Of a DNA stretch of 22,382 bases, positions 5,743-13,481 are shown piece after piece (position 1 is the stretch's first letter; every line of letters starts with the position of its first letter). The stretch is from a virus. The DNA is taken from the IMG/VR virus record IMGVR_UViG_3300006805_000185, positions 1-22,382 of that record, one strand, 5' to 3'. The notes under the pieces were generated by a model, which saw only the letters and a program-made list of their open reading frames with translations, made no database searches and was not told the DNA's origin. The translations under genes were made by a program, and so were the position numbers.

Positions 5743-5910
5743 ATGAAGAAGTTAATTAATATAACAGCCAGCCTGTCATTTACTTTGGCAGGTATGGTTG
5801 TTGTATTCATTACACTTAGTGGGGATACAAGAAGAGTAGCTTTGATTTCTTCGGTGTCGGCATTACTAGTGCACTACACCTATGAAATTTTAAGGAGCGA
5901 CAATGACTAA
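5743..5910 (+). CDS. 55-residue membrane protein, two predicted helices
   Basis: ATG 5743 follows the previous stop by one base; the frame is open further upstream, but the upstream part overlaps the preceding gene. Two hydrophobic stretches (about residues 8-23 and 29-46) are separated by GDTRR, suggesting a two-pass hairpin membrane protein with a short acidic tail. The end overlaps the ATG at 5903 of the disrupted nuclease gene. Function unknown; a small antiholin or membrane modulator cannot be excluded. Confidence 0.5.
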   Translation: MKKLINITASLSFTLAGMVVVFITLSGDTRRVALISSVSALLVHYTYEILRSDND

Positions 5911-5993
5911 GGGTTATCAGCCACGGACATGATATAGATACTAAAGCAGGACGTAGGATTAATTGGAAGCGCGACTTGGCTATTGGTCAAGAG
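5903..5993 (+). pseudogene. Frame-disrupted N-terminal coding segment of the nuclease at 5983-6357
   Basis: ATG 5903 has AAGGAG (5892-5897) at ideal spacing but encodes only MTKGYQPRT before TGA at 5930. Skipping T5930 opens a second frame that reads DIDTKAGRRINWKRD and on to GQE at 5991-5993, then meets TGA at 5997. Skipping C5994 joins GQE to the GEDLFEEF frame that continues to 6357. The composition across the three pieces reads like one basic-then-acidic protein N-terminus, so the gene probably once began at 5903. Either two frameshift errors or mutations, or +1 recoding, separate it from the rest. Confidence 0.6.
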
Positions 5994-6357
5994 CGGTGAG
6001 GATTTGTTTGAAGAGTTTATTAAATCATTAGATGATGCTGACTTTGAAATCAAGCGCGACATGTATCGTAACGGGCGCATGGTTGTAGAGATGGAACAGA
6101 AACCTAAGGACAAAGACTGGAAACCATCAGGTCTGGCTATAACTAAAGCTAAGTACTGGGTGTACATGTTTAGTGCAGATGCATACGCAGTGATTGAAGT
6201 TGCAAGACTGAAGAAGTATTTAAAGATTAATAATAAGATTCCATTGAAAACATTTGCACCATACAGTGCTAACCCAACTAAGGGTTACTTGTTAATGGAA
6301 GAAGATGTAGTTAAACTTATGAGTTCAGAACTCTATGACACAAAGGGGAAGAAATGA
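5983..6357 (+). CDS. PD-(D/E)XK-like nuclease, probably missing its N-terminus through frameshifts
   Basis: The open frame could start at TTG 5983, but no ribosome binding site precedes it. The true start is likely ATG 5903, in another frame. The core reads GEDLFEEF, then FEIKRDMYRNGRMVVEMEQKP, then WKPSGLAITKAKYWVYMF. The spacing of Glu (GEDLF), Asp (KRD) and the VEMEQK strand fits the restriction-endonuclease fold of phage Holliday-junction-resolvase-like or nicking nucleases. The C-terminus (VIEVARLKKYLKIN) is the usual closing helix. The enzyme would cut or process phage or host DNA. The motif-based call is moderate, and activity is uncertain because of the broken 5' end. Confidence 0.55.
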   Translation: MVKSGEDLFEEFIKSLDDADFEIKRDMYRNGRMVVEMEQKPKDKDWKPSGLAITKAKYWVYMFSADAYAVIEVARLKKYLKINNKIPLKTFAPYSANPTKGYLLMEEDVVKLMSSELYDTKGKK

Positions 6358-6896
6358 AGCTACCAATCGTTGAAGTAAAGTTATGCTCGCACCTAAAGAA
6401 TGCTAAGCCAGGTCAACTGTCAGCAGATAAGCTACGTAAGATTGAAGGTGGCGGGCAGCTTCACCACTGTGCAGCAGATGCATACGAAGCAATGGATGCT
6501 GCAGCTAAAGCAGAAGGAATAGAATTAAAGCCAACAAGTGCAGGTGATACTTACCGTACACTAGCAGCCCAGCTCGCTGGCTTTAACCAACGCTACCAGT
6601 TGGAGCCAATCGAGGGACAAAGTACCAGGACATATGAAGGTAAGAAATGGTATTTGAAGAAGGGGATGGCTCCACTGGCTGCGCCAGGTACTAGTAAGCA
6701 CAACCTTGGGATTGCAGTTGACATTGCCAATGCCTCAGGTCCAAGACTTGAGTGGCTAGTAAAGAATGCTCCTGAGTTTGGCTTTTCATGGGAGGTAGTT
6801 CCTGAAGAACCATGGCACATTCGTTATGTCGCAGGGGATAATGTACCAGCACGCGTTAGGAAGCATCTGGACGCGTCTGGTGGCAACGTAGCATGA
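6354..6896 (+). CDS. VanY-type D-alanyl-D-alanine carboxypeptidase / endopeptidase (peptidase M15)
   Basis: The ATG overlaps the preceding stop (ATGA). The C-terminal half carries both M15 zinc signatures: SKHNLGIAVDI (His116 and Asp123 as ligands) and EEPWHIRYV (catalytic Glu152, ligand His155). A substrate-pocket segment, TYRTLAAQLAGFNQRY, lies at about 66-81. These enzymes cleave D-Ala-D-Ala or peptide cross-links in peptidoglycan. The first 35 residues (including KLCSHLKN and LRKIEGGGQLHHCAADAYEAM) have no separate recognised cell-wall-binding domain. No signal peptide is present, so it would need the holin to reach the wall. It lies on the opposite strand from the holin and lysozyme genes. 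Confidence 0.85.
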   Translation: MKLPIVEVKLCSHLKNAKPGQLSADKLRKIEGGGQLHHCAADAYEAMDAAAKAEGIELKPTSAGDTYRTLAAQLAGFNQRYQLEPIEGQSTRTYEGKKWYLKKGMAPLAAPGTSKHNLGIAVDIANASGPRLEWLVKNAPEFGFSWEVVPEEPWHIRYVAGDNVPARVRKHLDASGGNVA

Positions 6897-6897
6897 C

Positions 6898-7293
6898 ATG
6901 TGGGCAACGATAGGTCACACTGTGAAAGTAAATAACCGAGAGGTACCTTTCCTCATTGATGACCTATTGGCTATAGTGATTAGCCCAAGGCCAGAGAATG
7001 ATTGGCAAGCTTTAATGGAAGCTGTTCCCGGTGATGAGCCAGCAGAAAGTAAAGATGCACTGCAGCCACTGCGTGAAGCAGTAGTAGATTGCATTGACAT
7101 GCTGTCAGAACAAGACCATTTTATTATTGATGCTATGAACTCAGAGCAGATAACATATGATGAGTTGGGCAAACGATTAGGCACATCGCTTACACATGCC
7201 TGGCGTCTACGCAATGCAGCATACAAGAACTTAGAACAAATACTAGAACGTCATGATGTTATAAGAACTTACTTAAGGTTAGATGATGAGTGA
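6898..7293 (+). CDS. Sigma-70 region 4-like helix-turn-helix regulator
   Basis: ATG 6898 follows the peptidase stop closely. Residues from about 60 to 120 read LREAVVDCIDMLSEQDHFIIDAMNSEQITYDELGKRLGTSLTHAWRLRNAAYKNL, which matches the sigma-70 region 4 pattern: an acidic 'l.eqer.vi' helix, then helix-turn-helix with a YDELGKRLG first helix and a recognition helix ending in RxxAYxxL. The N-terminal 55 residues contain no region 2, so the protein cannot be a full sigma factor on its own. It may redirect or modify host RNA polymerase, or be a simple DNA-binding regulator. It overlaps the next gene by 11 bases. Confidence 0.65.
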   Translation: MWATIGHTVKVNNREVPFLIDDLLAIVISPRPENDWQALMEAVPGDEPAESKDALQPLREAVVDCIDMLSEQDHFIIDAMNSEQITYDELGKRLGTSLTHAWRLRNAAYKNLEQILERHDVIRTYLRLDDE

Positions 7294-7570
7294 TGAATGG
7301 GCAGAAGAAGTCTTGCATGCTAAAGACTTACATGATTTATCTTTAACATCTGAACGTATTGTTCGCGACAACGAGCATGGTATAACTGTTAACCTAGGTT
7401 TGTCTAATGAGTTTTGCATTAACCTTTGCCAACGTTGGACTAAAGCTATGCGCTTTGCTGATTGGGAATCAACTATCATGGTTCATGCATTCTTTCAAGG
7501 GTTTATAGATTACCTTGATGAGTATTTAAAGGAAGAGGGAATTGACTTTAGGGAGTACCCTGAGTTATAA
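7283..7570 (+). CDS. Hypothetical acidic protein
   Basis: Two start codons stand in tandem (7283 and 7286), overlapping the end of the sigma-like gene. The 95-residue product is acidic and probably helical; the C-terminal half (QRWTKAMRFADWESTIMVHAFFQGFIDYLDEYL) is rich in aromatics. No domain is recognised. Its position between two putative regulators suggests it belongs to the same operon. Confidence 0.6.
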   Translation: MMSDEWAEEVLHAKDLHDLSLTSERIVRDNEHGITVNLGLSNEFCINLCQRWTKAMRFADWESTIMVHAFFQGFIDYLDEYLKEEGIDFREYPEL

Positions 7571-7577
7571 TATTAAT

Positions 7578-8159
7578 ATGAAGAAAGAAACTAAATATTA
7601 TACATGTCGTGCTTGCAGTACAAGTTTTACCCATACCATCAGGCAGGGTAGAGACCCACAGTATTGCTCTGACCAATGCAGAGGCAAGAGCGTAGATAGA
7701 ACAGTAAAGCCATTGATATGGAATCTGAATTGCAAAGCTTGTAAAAAAGATTGGTCAATGAAACGCGTCAAACAAAGTGGACGCAAGCCACACTTCTGCC
7801 CTGACTGTTATGATGTAGCTAATAAAGAACGTCATAATAAAAGACAGAAAGAACGTGACAGAAGTTATGTTCCTAAAAAAGAACGTGCTTTGACTGAACA
7901 AAAGATGATTAAGTGGTTACCATTTGAACCATTAATAAAAGTATTATTACAAGGTCATATTAAAGACGAAGACTGGGCTGTTGTGGATTCACGTGACCGC
8001 AGCACAATAACATACATGGCAACCAAACTAGGTTTGCAATACAGTTCTATGTCTCGTTACTTAGAACCAGGTGCAAAGATTAATGCATACAAAGCTGATG
8101 AGTTTGCTATCCGTTTGCGGATTGCATCCAATGCTTATCTGGGGAATGGGTTTCTATAA
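7578..8159 (+). CDS. Zinc-binding protein with two CxxC pairs and a helix-turn-helix-like tail
   Basis: The frame is open from 7542, but ATG 7578 (193 residues) lies after the previous stop and is preferred. The ribosome binding site is poor, so coupling is likely. The first module has CRAC (15-25 region) and CSDQC; the second has CKAC and CPDC about 40-60 residues later. Both resemble small treble-clef or ribbon fingers. A basic linker (KERHNKRQKERDRSYVPKKER) follows, then a C-terminal part with STITYMATKLGLQYSSMSRYL, like a helix-turn-helix. This suggests a DNA-binding regulator. The end overlaps the convergent lysozyme gene by 25 bases. Confidence 0.65.
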   Translation: MKKETKYYTCRACSTSFTHTIRQGRDPQYCSDQCRGKSVDRTVKPLIWNLNCKACKKDWSMKRVKQSGRKPHFCPDCYDVANKERHNKRQKERDRSYVPKKERALTEQKMIKWLPFEPLIKVLLQGHIKDEDWAVVDSRDRSTITYMATKLGLQYSSMSRYLEPGAKINAYKADEFAIRLRIASNAYLGNGFL

Positions 8160-8593
8160 ACTTGAGGTAGTTGACTTTGAGGTTGGTCAGAGACAGCGTG
8201 AGGCTTCACGTAAGTCCATGGCGCTAGCCCGCCAGCGTCGTATAGACTCTTTGCTACAGCAAGGTTACAGTCCAGAGTCAATAACAAAATCAGGTCGCCT
8301 CCGCAAACGCGGCGTACCATCTCACGATGACCAGAATTAATTTGCAGCAAGCCTGAGTCATAACTCTTATTCTTATTCAGGTGATATATCATTTCACCTT
8401 TGCTATTCCATATAGCATTGATTGCTTTAACGCGGCATCTTGATTCGCGCCAAGCTATGAAACTAAACTCCTTTACTGGCAGGCCAGCAGCTTTGATAGC
8501 GGGTTCCCACTTAGGACAACTGTTGGTGGCAGCTGATGCCTGACTGGGTATAGCAAAAAAAGTTATGGCAATAGCCAATATAAGTTTACGCAA
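8135..8593 (-). CDS. Secreted lysozyme-like (SLT-fold) endolysin
   Basis: The frame is open to 8644, but a TTG at 8593 has AAGGAG (complement of 8601-8606) seven bases upstream and gives a proper signal peptide: MRKLILAIAITFFAIPSQASA, with likely cleavage after residue 21. The mature part has the goose-type lysozyme/transglycosylase pattern: FIAWRES (catalytic Glu50), SYDSGLLQINSGH at about 77-89, and CNLAVAKSLYDAGGLAPW near 109-126. Four cysteines (26, 53, 97, 109) may form disulfides after export. It cleaves peptidoglycan glycan strands from outside the membrane. It follows the holin gene at a 22-base distance. A signal-bearing endolysin would be exported by Sec, with the holin timing or depolarising. 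Confidence 0.8.
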   Translation of the reverse strand: MRKLILAIAITFFAIPSQASAATNSCPKWEPAIKAAGLPVKEFSFIAWRESRCRVKAINAIWNSKGEMIYHLNKNKSYDSGLLQINSGHREMVRRVCGGDLILLLTLDCNLAVAKSLYDAGGLAPWTYVKPHAVSDQPQSQLPQVYRNPFPR

Positions 8594-8615
8594 TAGTTTT
8601 CTCCTTGTTAGGGGT

Positions 8616-8864
8616 TTATTCTGCAGCTTTAGCTTTCTTATCAACCTTGTTAAATACTTGGTTGATTTCTGCAGCGGACAGTTTACCGTCGTCCAAGAAG
8701 GCTCTTGATAGTCCTTCTACTACGGTGGCTACACCAGCCATGCCTGCCATGAAGCAGGCTTTCCATATTGATACGCCGGCAATTGCGCCAGCACCAATAA
8801 CACCTAGACCTGACGCTGCAAATGTTGCAACGATTCTCATAAGAATATTATTAAGTTGTTTCAT
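8616..8864 (-). CDS. r1t-type holin
   Basis: ATG with AAGGAGA upstream on the minus strand. The 82-residue protein has two hydrophobic segments (about 8-28, VATFAASGLGVIGAGAIAG, and 31-50, SIWKACFMAGMAGVATVVEG), then LDDGKLSAAEINQVF, an ending typical of the phage r1t holin family of Gram-positive and actinobacterial phages. Holins oligomerise in the cytoplasmic membrane and open it at the end of infection. It sits between the last structural gene and the endolysin, forming a normal lysis cassette. Confidence 0.8.
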   Translation of the reverse strand: MKQLNNILMRIVATFAASGLGVIGAGAIAGVSIWKACFMAGMAGVATVVEGLSRAFLDDGKLSAAEINQVFNKVDKKAKAAE

Positions 8865-8873
8865 AACTTCTCC

Positions 8874-11800
8874 TTATTGATTCTTTAACATTTCATTTAG
8901 TCTGTTAATTATTTCATAACGCGCAGTGTTCTCTTGGTTTGGAGTAACAACTGTTAGTGGTATACCAAGCAGTGATAGTAATGAGTTAAGCTTTTCTTGA
9001 TTAGCAGTGCCTGGCTCTTTTGCTTTCTTGACTCCTGGTATTGCTGATACTCCAGGTATACCTTCTCCAGCAACAAGTGGATTTAAATAACGTGATGCAA
9101 GTCCAACAGGACCACCATAACGTTGACCAAGATAACTTGCAATGTCACCAGGACCTTGAATCTTTTCACCAGTAACAGCCTTCTGACCAAATGCAATTTC
9201 AGCTGGAGTTAAATACTGTGGTGCGATAGATGAAAGTATGCTTCGTGGGTCAGTGAGTCCAGTTTCTAATGGAGATGGTGAACCAGCACCTGGGAAACCA
9301 AGGTCTGGTTTAGCAAACAATCTACCAGCAATTGGGAATGCACCAGCCTTTGTCAAATAACTTGGTGTCAAAATGCTATTGCCTTCTTTATCTGTGTATG
9401 CTTTACGTGCTTGATTGTAAAGCTGATATATCTGTGGATTATAAAACATATTTTCAAATTGAGCTGGTAAGTTGCGGCTCATGAACATCCAGAATGGAAC
9501 CACTTGTTTAATGACCTGGTCTGCTGCGGACAAATTACTATAATCAATTAAGAACTTAGAAGTTCTAGCTACTGATTCTGCTGGAGTTAAACCTTGACGA
9601 ATACCATCATAAGTAAACATAAAGCGCGCATGGTTTTCAATTAGACTACCAATGTCTGCTGATTTTTCTGCAACCTTGCCAGCTCCACGTGAAATCTTTC
9701 CTATCACTGGCTTGCTTGTAGCTTCATTACCAAAGAAACCTAATTTGCCACTAACAATATCTCTTACAACTTCTTTTGTTTGACCACCACCAGCAGCACC
9801 ATATAATTTTAATGCTTCTTCAAATGCATAACGTTGGTTCTTAGGAACTTTATATTCAATAAAGAAGTTCTTAATATAATTTTCTGGAGTGTCAGTATAA
9901 GCTTCTCCTGAAGCAGTAATCTTTCTGATGTATTCATTCCATTGACGCGATAAAGGAAGTCCTTCTTTGAGATATTCTAACTTTGCTCCGCCTGCCAGCA
10001 TCTGCATACCGTTGCTCAGTATGTTGCGGTTATGAAATCCTGGTGTAGTAATCAACCATGTCTTTACAAATTGATTATAATCTTTAAGGAAGTTAGCAAA
10101 CCTACCAACCTGAGCTGGTTCTTTTAATGTACGAATGTTATTCCAAATTTGAGCAATGTCTGCGCGGGCAAGTCCGTCAGGAGCGACTGAACTATCTAAT
10201 GCAACATAAGCATCTTCGATTAAGTTAACAATTGTTTTTAATCTCTCTGGCTTTATAGTTGCTAGATAATCAACTACCTCTGATGCTGGACGTGAGAACA
10301 AGTTAATATAATTATCAGCTAAGTTACTACCAAGTGATGCCCATGCTGCTGCTACTGCGTCTTTGTCTCCTGCATTTCTTGCAATCAATTCAAGTACATT
10401 ATCTAATTCAATAAGAGCTTTTTCTGTTATTTCTCTGCTTGCTTTACTTGCACTTGATGTAGTGTTCTCTCTGCCAAGTTTAATTATTTGGGCACGAGCT
10501 AATGCAATTTCTTCTGGCGACCAATTAGGAATAAGTGTCTTTAAGAATTCATTTACATCACCAGTAAAACCACGACTAATCATTTCTCTTAATATATTTT
10601 CCTGTGTTTTAATTGGTAGCGTACCACTAATCATTCCACCCTTATAAAGACCTGCTTGTTCTGCAGTAAGAAATGATGGTCGATTCATTCCACTATAATG
10701 TTCAATCATTTTTAAGAATGCAACATCACCAGAAAATTTATTTGCAAACTTTTGTAGTGCAGCTGCAGCATTAGTCTCAAAGAAATCTCCCTTGAATGCT
10801 CTGCCACCTTTAACAATATAATCTGCAGTTGGTTTATTAGCAAGTTCGTTCAATCTTGCAATGGTAAGGTCGGTGTCTTTTAATACATGACCAAACCATA
10901 TGCTATCTTTTTTTAATACATTAAGAAGATTACGACCAGGTAATGGCGCAGCATCAAGTCCAAAAGCTTCAAGTAAAAGTTTAGCTTGTGTTCCTTTACC
11001 AGCCATTTCAGCAGAAGCTTTATTAGTTAATACTTGAGGAAACCATCTATCTGGATTTGTTGATGCGCTAAAGCCCGTGCCTACTGCTTTGCCTGCATGA
11101 CTGTCAATTACAATGCCAAGTTGTTCTCCAAATTTATATAAGTCTTGAGCGAAGGCAATCTCTGCTGCATCTCTGCCAAGAGTTTTAGCTAATACTTCTG
11201 GTGTATTAGAAGTTAAGACTTCAGCTGGTACAGTTTCAATTAAACTATGAACTGTTGTAAGATATGGTTTGTATTCTTTGTTTGAAAGAATTGCTCTGGC
11301 TTCTGCATTGATAACTTGATTAGCAAGTCCTTTGTAACCTTTATAAACATTATTCTCAGCTAAACGTTGTACAGATTTTAATGCTTCACCAGTTCCCTTT
11401 TTAAGAACTCTACCACTATTTAAGCCAACCTTTAAGTCAATTACTTCTGGACCCATGCCTTCAGCACCAGTTATTATTTTTCCTATTGCTCCACCTGGAT
11501 TATAACCTAATGGTTCCCAATTCCATAAACCTAAACGTGCACGTGATGTAGCTTGACCAATTGCACCTGTAATTTTAGATGTTCCTGGTATACTAACCCC
11601 AGGTGCATAAGGAAGTTTCCACCTTAATCCACCAGGCAAACCAAGTTCTGGTCCAATCTTTCTTAATGCAGTATAACCTTTGACTGCTACTTCATCTATA
11701 ATTTGAGGTGTAACAGTCTTAACAAAATTCTCTGCAACTCTACCTTGTGCAGTGCCAGCATATCTTATAGCATCTTCTTTAGCTACTTGAACTGCACCGT

Positions 11801-12773
11801 CTAATGCATCAGCTAATGCGCGCTTAGTTCCACCACCTAAAGTTCTACGTGGACCAGCAGCACCCCATTGTCTTGCAGCTTTAGCTACTGTTCCTTTTGC
11901 AAGTACTCTTCCTTCTGCCTTTGCTGCTTCATCTGCAACTTGTGCAGCTTTAGCAACTATAGCAGCAGCACCTTGTCTTATTTCTTTTTTAGCGGCACTT
12001 TCACCTAACTGTACAACTAATTGTTCTGCGGCTTGTTTAGTTGCACCTTTGACACCTTGTTTAACAATAGCTTCTGCTGCATCTCTAACTAAAATTTCTG
12101 CGCCATCTTTAACACCAGCAGCAACAAGCTTTTTACTTAATTGTCCTACTGCAACTTCAGCTGCAGTTCCTGTACCAAGTGATGCATATGTAACTGGGTC
12201 AAGACCAACATCTAATGCAAAAAAGATTGTTCCATCAACATATTTATTTCCAGTTGGTTGAACACCAGCAAAAACTGTATTGCGAAAACTTGTATCTGTA
12301 TCTTTTATTTGATTGTAATAATCTTTAAGACTGAATCCACCTTCACCAGCAAAACCACGTTTGCCTCCAGTGGCAATCTTCATTGCAACGTCAAGTCCTT
12401 CCTTAACAGAAGAAACAATTATACGGTGTGGTGCATCTAATACTGCTAATGGACCAGCAACAGCTTTAAGAACAGCTATGCCAGCATCTTTATACCATGG
12501 TAAATCTGGTGATGCTGTTTCAATTTGTTTTGGTGTGTACTTTGTACCATACAACTGTGACTGCTTATAAAGAATCTGTTCATTTAATTTATCAGACAAT
12601 GGCACATCACTGCCTTGTGTCTTAGTTTTAATTATAGGTGCATTAGTTTTAGGTACAGTAGTTTTAGGTTGACCAACTACCGTAGTAGGAGTAAAACCTG
12701 AACCATATACAGTTCCAACCCAGTCAACTGTTCCTGGAACAGTTGTTGATGGTGGTGTAGGAGTGGTTGCCAT
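8874..12773 (-). CDS. Large internal virion / DNA ejection protein
   Basis: The 1299-residue protein starts right after the upstream stop (TAA-ATG) with AAGGACAAG upstream. The N-terminus is Thr/Pro/Val-rich and flexible (about 1-60), followed by a long Ala/Lys-rich helical part (about 200-350) with heptad-like character. Near residue 911 stands GFHNRNILSNGMQML and near 1098 PFWMFMSRNLPAQFENM. Such NRN...SN and PFW...RN.P elements recur in very large virion-associated proteins of podoviruses and actinophages. By position (after fibres, before lysis) and size it should be packaged in the head and ejected with DNA. No lytic transglycosylase, peptidase or polymerase motif was seen. It uses mostly A/T-ending codons. 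Confidence 0.65.
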   Translation of the reverse strand: MATTPTPPSTTVPGTVDWVGTVYGSGFTPTTVVGQPKTTVPKTNAPIIKTKTQGSDVPLSDKLNEQILYKQSQLYGTKYTPKQIETASPDLPWYKDAGIAVLKAVAGPLAVLDAPHRIIVSSVKEGLDVAMKIATGGKRGFAGEGGFSLKDYYNQIKDTDTSFRNTVFAGVQPTGNKYVDGTIFFALDVGLDPVTYASLGTGTAAEVAVGQLSKKLVAAGVKDGAEILVRDAAEAIVKQGVKGATKQAAEQLVVQLGESAAKKEIRQGAAAIVAKAAQVADEAAKAEGRVLAKGTVAKAARQWGAAGPRRTLGGGTKRALADALDGAVQVAKEDAIRYAGTAQGRVAENFVKTVTPQIIDEVAVKGYTALRKIGPELGLPGGLRWKLPYAPGVSIPGTSKITGAIGQATSRARLGLWNWEPLGYNPGGAIGKIITGAEGMGPEVIDLKVGLNSGRVLKKGTGEALKSVQRLAENNVYKGYKGLANQVINAEARAILSNKEYKPYLTTVHSLIETVPAEVLTSNTPEVLAKTLGRDAAEIAFAQDLYKFGEQLGIVIDSHAGKAVGTGFSASTNPDRWFPQVLTNKASAEMAGKGTQAKLLLEAFGLDAAPLPGRNLLNVLKKDSIWFGHVLKDTDLTIARLNELANKPTADYIVKGGRAFKGDFFETNAAAALQKFANKFSGDVAFLKMIEHYSGMNRPSFLTAEQAGLYKGGMISGTLPIKTQENILREMISRGFTGDVNEFLKTLIPNWSPEEIALARAQIIKLGRENTTSSASKASREITEKALIELDNVLELIARNAGDKDAVAAAWASLGSNLADNYINLFSRPASEVVDYLATIKPERLKTIVNLIEDAYVALDSSVAPDGLARADIAQIWNNIRTLKEPAQVGRFANFLKDYNQFVKTWLITTPGFHNRNILSNGMQMLAGGAKLEYLKEGLPLSRQWNEYIRKITASGEAYTDTPENYIKNFFIEYKVPKNQRYAFEEALKLYGAAGGGQTKEVVRDIVSGKLGFFGNEATSKPVIGKISRGAGKVAEKSADIGSLIENHARFMFTYDGIRQGLTPAESVARTSKFLIDYSNLSAADQVIKQVVPFWMFMSRNLPAQFENMFYNPQIYQLYNQARKAYTDKEGNSILTPSYLTKAGAFPIAGRLFAKPDLGFPGAGSPSPLETGLTDPRSILSSIAPQYLTPAEIAFGQKAVTGEKIQGPGDIASYLGQRYGGPVGLASRYLNPLVAGEGIPGVSAIPGVKKAKEPGTANQEKLNSLLSLLGIPLTVVTPNQENTARYEIINRLNEMLKNQ

Positions 12774-13472
12774 TTATTTTCTTGTCCTTATCTTTGCATA
12801 TACTTGGTCTACAAATGGGTTAATACCTGCTGCATTTATCTTTGCAAGAACTGCTGAACCTAAGTTCTTTACGTATGCTTCAGTATAAGCTTGAGCATTT
12901 TGTGCACTGACACCACGTTTAATAAGGTCGTTATATCTTTCAGTGCCTTTTTTATTTACATAATCTACTGCTGGTTTGTAAGCTACTGTATTTTTATTTG
13001 GGTCACTTACTAAACCATAACGTGCTTCTGGGTCTAAACCATACTGAGCAAAGACATGAGTTTCTTTTTGTGCTTTGTATTTTTTTTCTGCACTACCTTT
13101 TTGATAATAAATATCTTTGAGTTGGTCATAATAGTCACCGCTAGTGAGACCTGTTCCAGTTAAGTAACCTTCTTTTGCGGCTCTTCTAGATGCTGCTGAC
13201 ACATCTGCCAACGATGTTAGTGTATCAATATTATCTCTAGTAAATCCAGACAACTTGTCATCGCCGCTATAAGTTTTAGTTCTTATATAATCAGGTGCTT
13301 CGTAGTCATACCATTCAGTTTGCGAATACCACTTGGGTGGTTTCTTAAAACTAGCAATGGTTCCTTTAGGGTTAGCAATGTACTGGAATGCAGTGTACTG
13401 CGATGCTCTTACAGGGTCTTGAAACTCCATAAGGTATTGATTATATACTTGACCTAGGTCTAATCCTGCCAT
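12774..13472 (-). CDS. Putative virion protein, 232 residues
   Basis: ATG with AAGGA upstream. The protein is rich in Tyr, Lys and Gln, with no transmembrane segment or signal. It contains FQYIANPKGTIASFKKPPKW and a helical C-terminus (NDLIKRGVSAQNAQAYTEAYVKNLGSAVL). No domain is recognised. It is immediately followed by the 1299-residue protein and preceded by the Ala-rich protein, the place where T7-like phages keep their internal core proteins, so an internal virion role is inferred from context only. Confidence 0.55.
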   Translation of the reverse strand: MAGLDLGQVYNQYLMEFQDPVRASQYTAFQYIANPKGTIASFKKPPKWYSQTEWYDYEAPDYIRTKTYSGDDKLSGFTRDNIDTLTSLADVSAASRRAAKEGYLTGTGLTSGDYYDQLKDIYYQKGSAEKKYKAQKETHVFAQYGLDPEARYGLVSDPNKNTVAYKPAVDYVNKKGTERYNDLIKRGVSAQNAQAYTEAYVKNLGSAVLAKINAAGINPFVDQVYAKIRTRK

Positions 13473-13481
13473 AAATAATCC

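Noticed and set aside
8071-8340. Plus-strand ORF that overlaps the zinc-finger gene and the endolysin
   Set aside because: It lies antisense to conserved endolysin residues (GGLAPW, CNLAVAK), has no good ribosome binding site and no recognised domain. It is kept only as a weak overlap observation.
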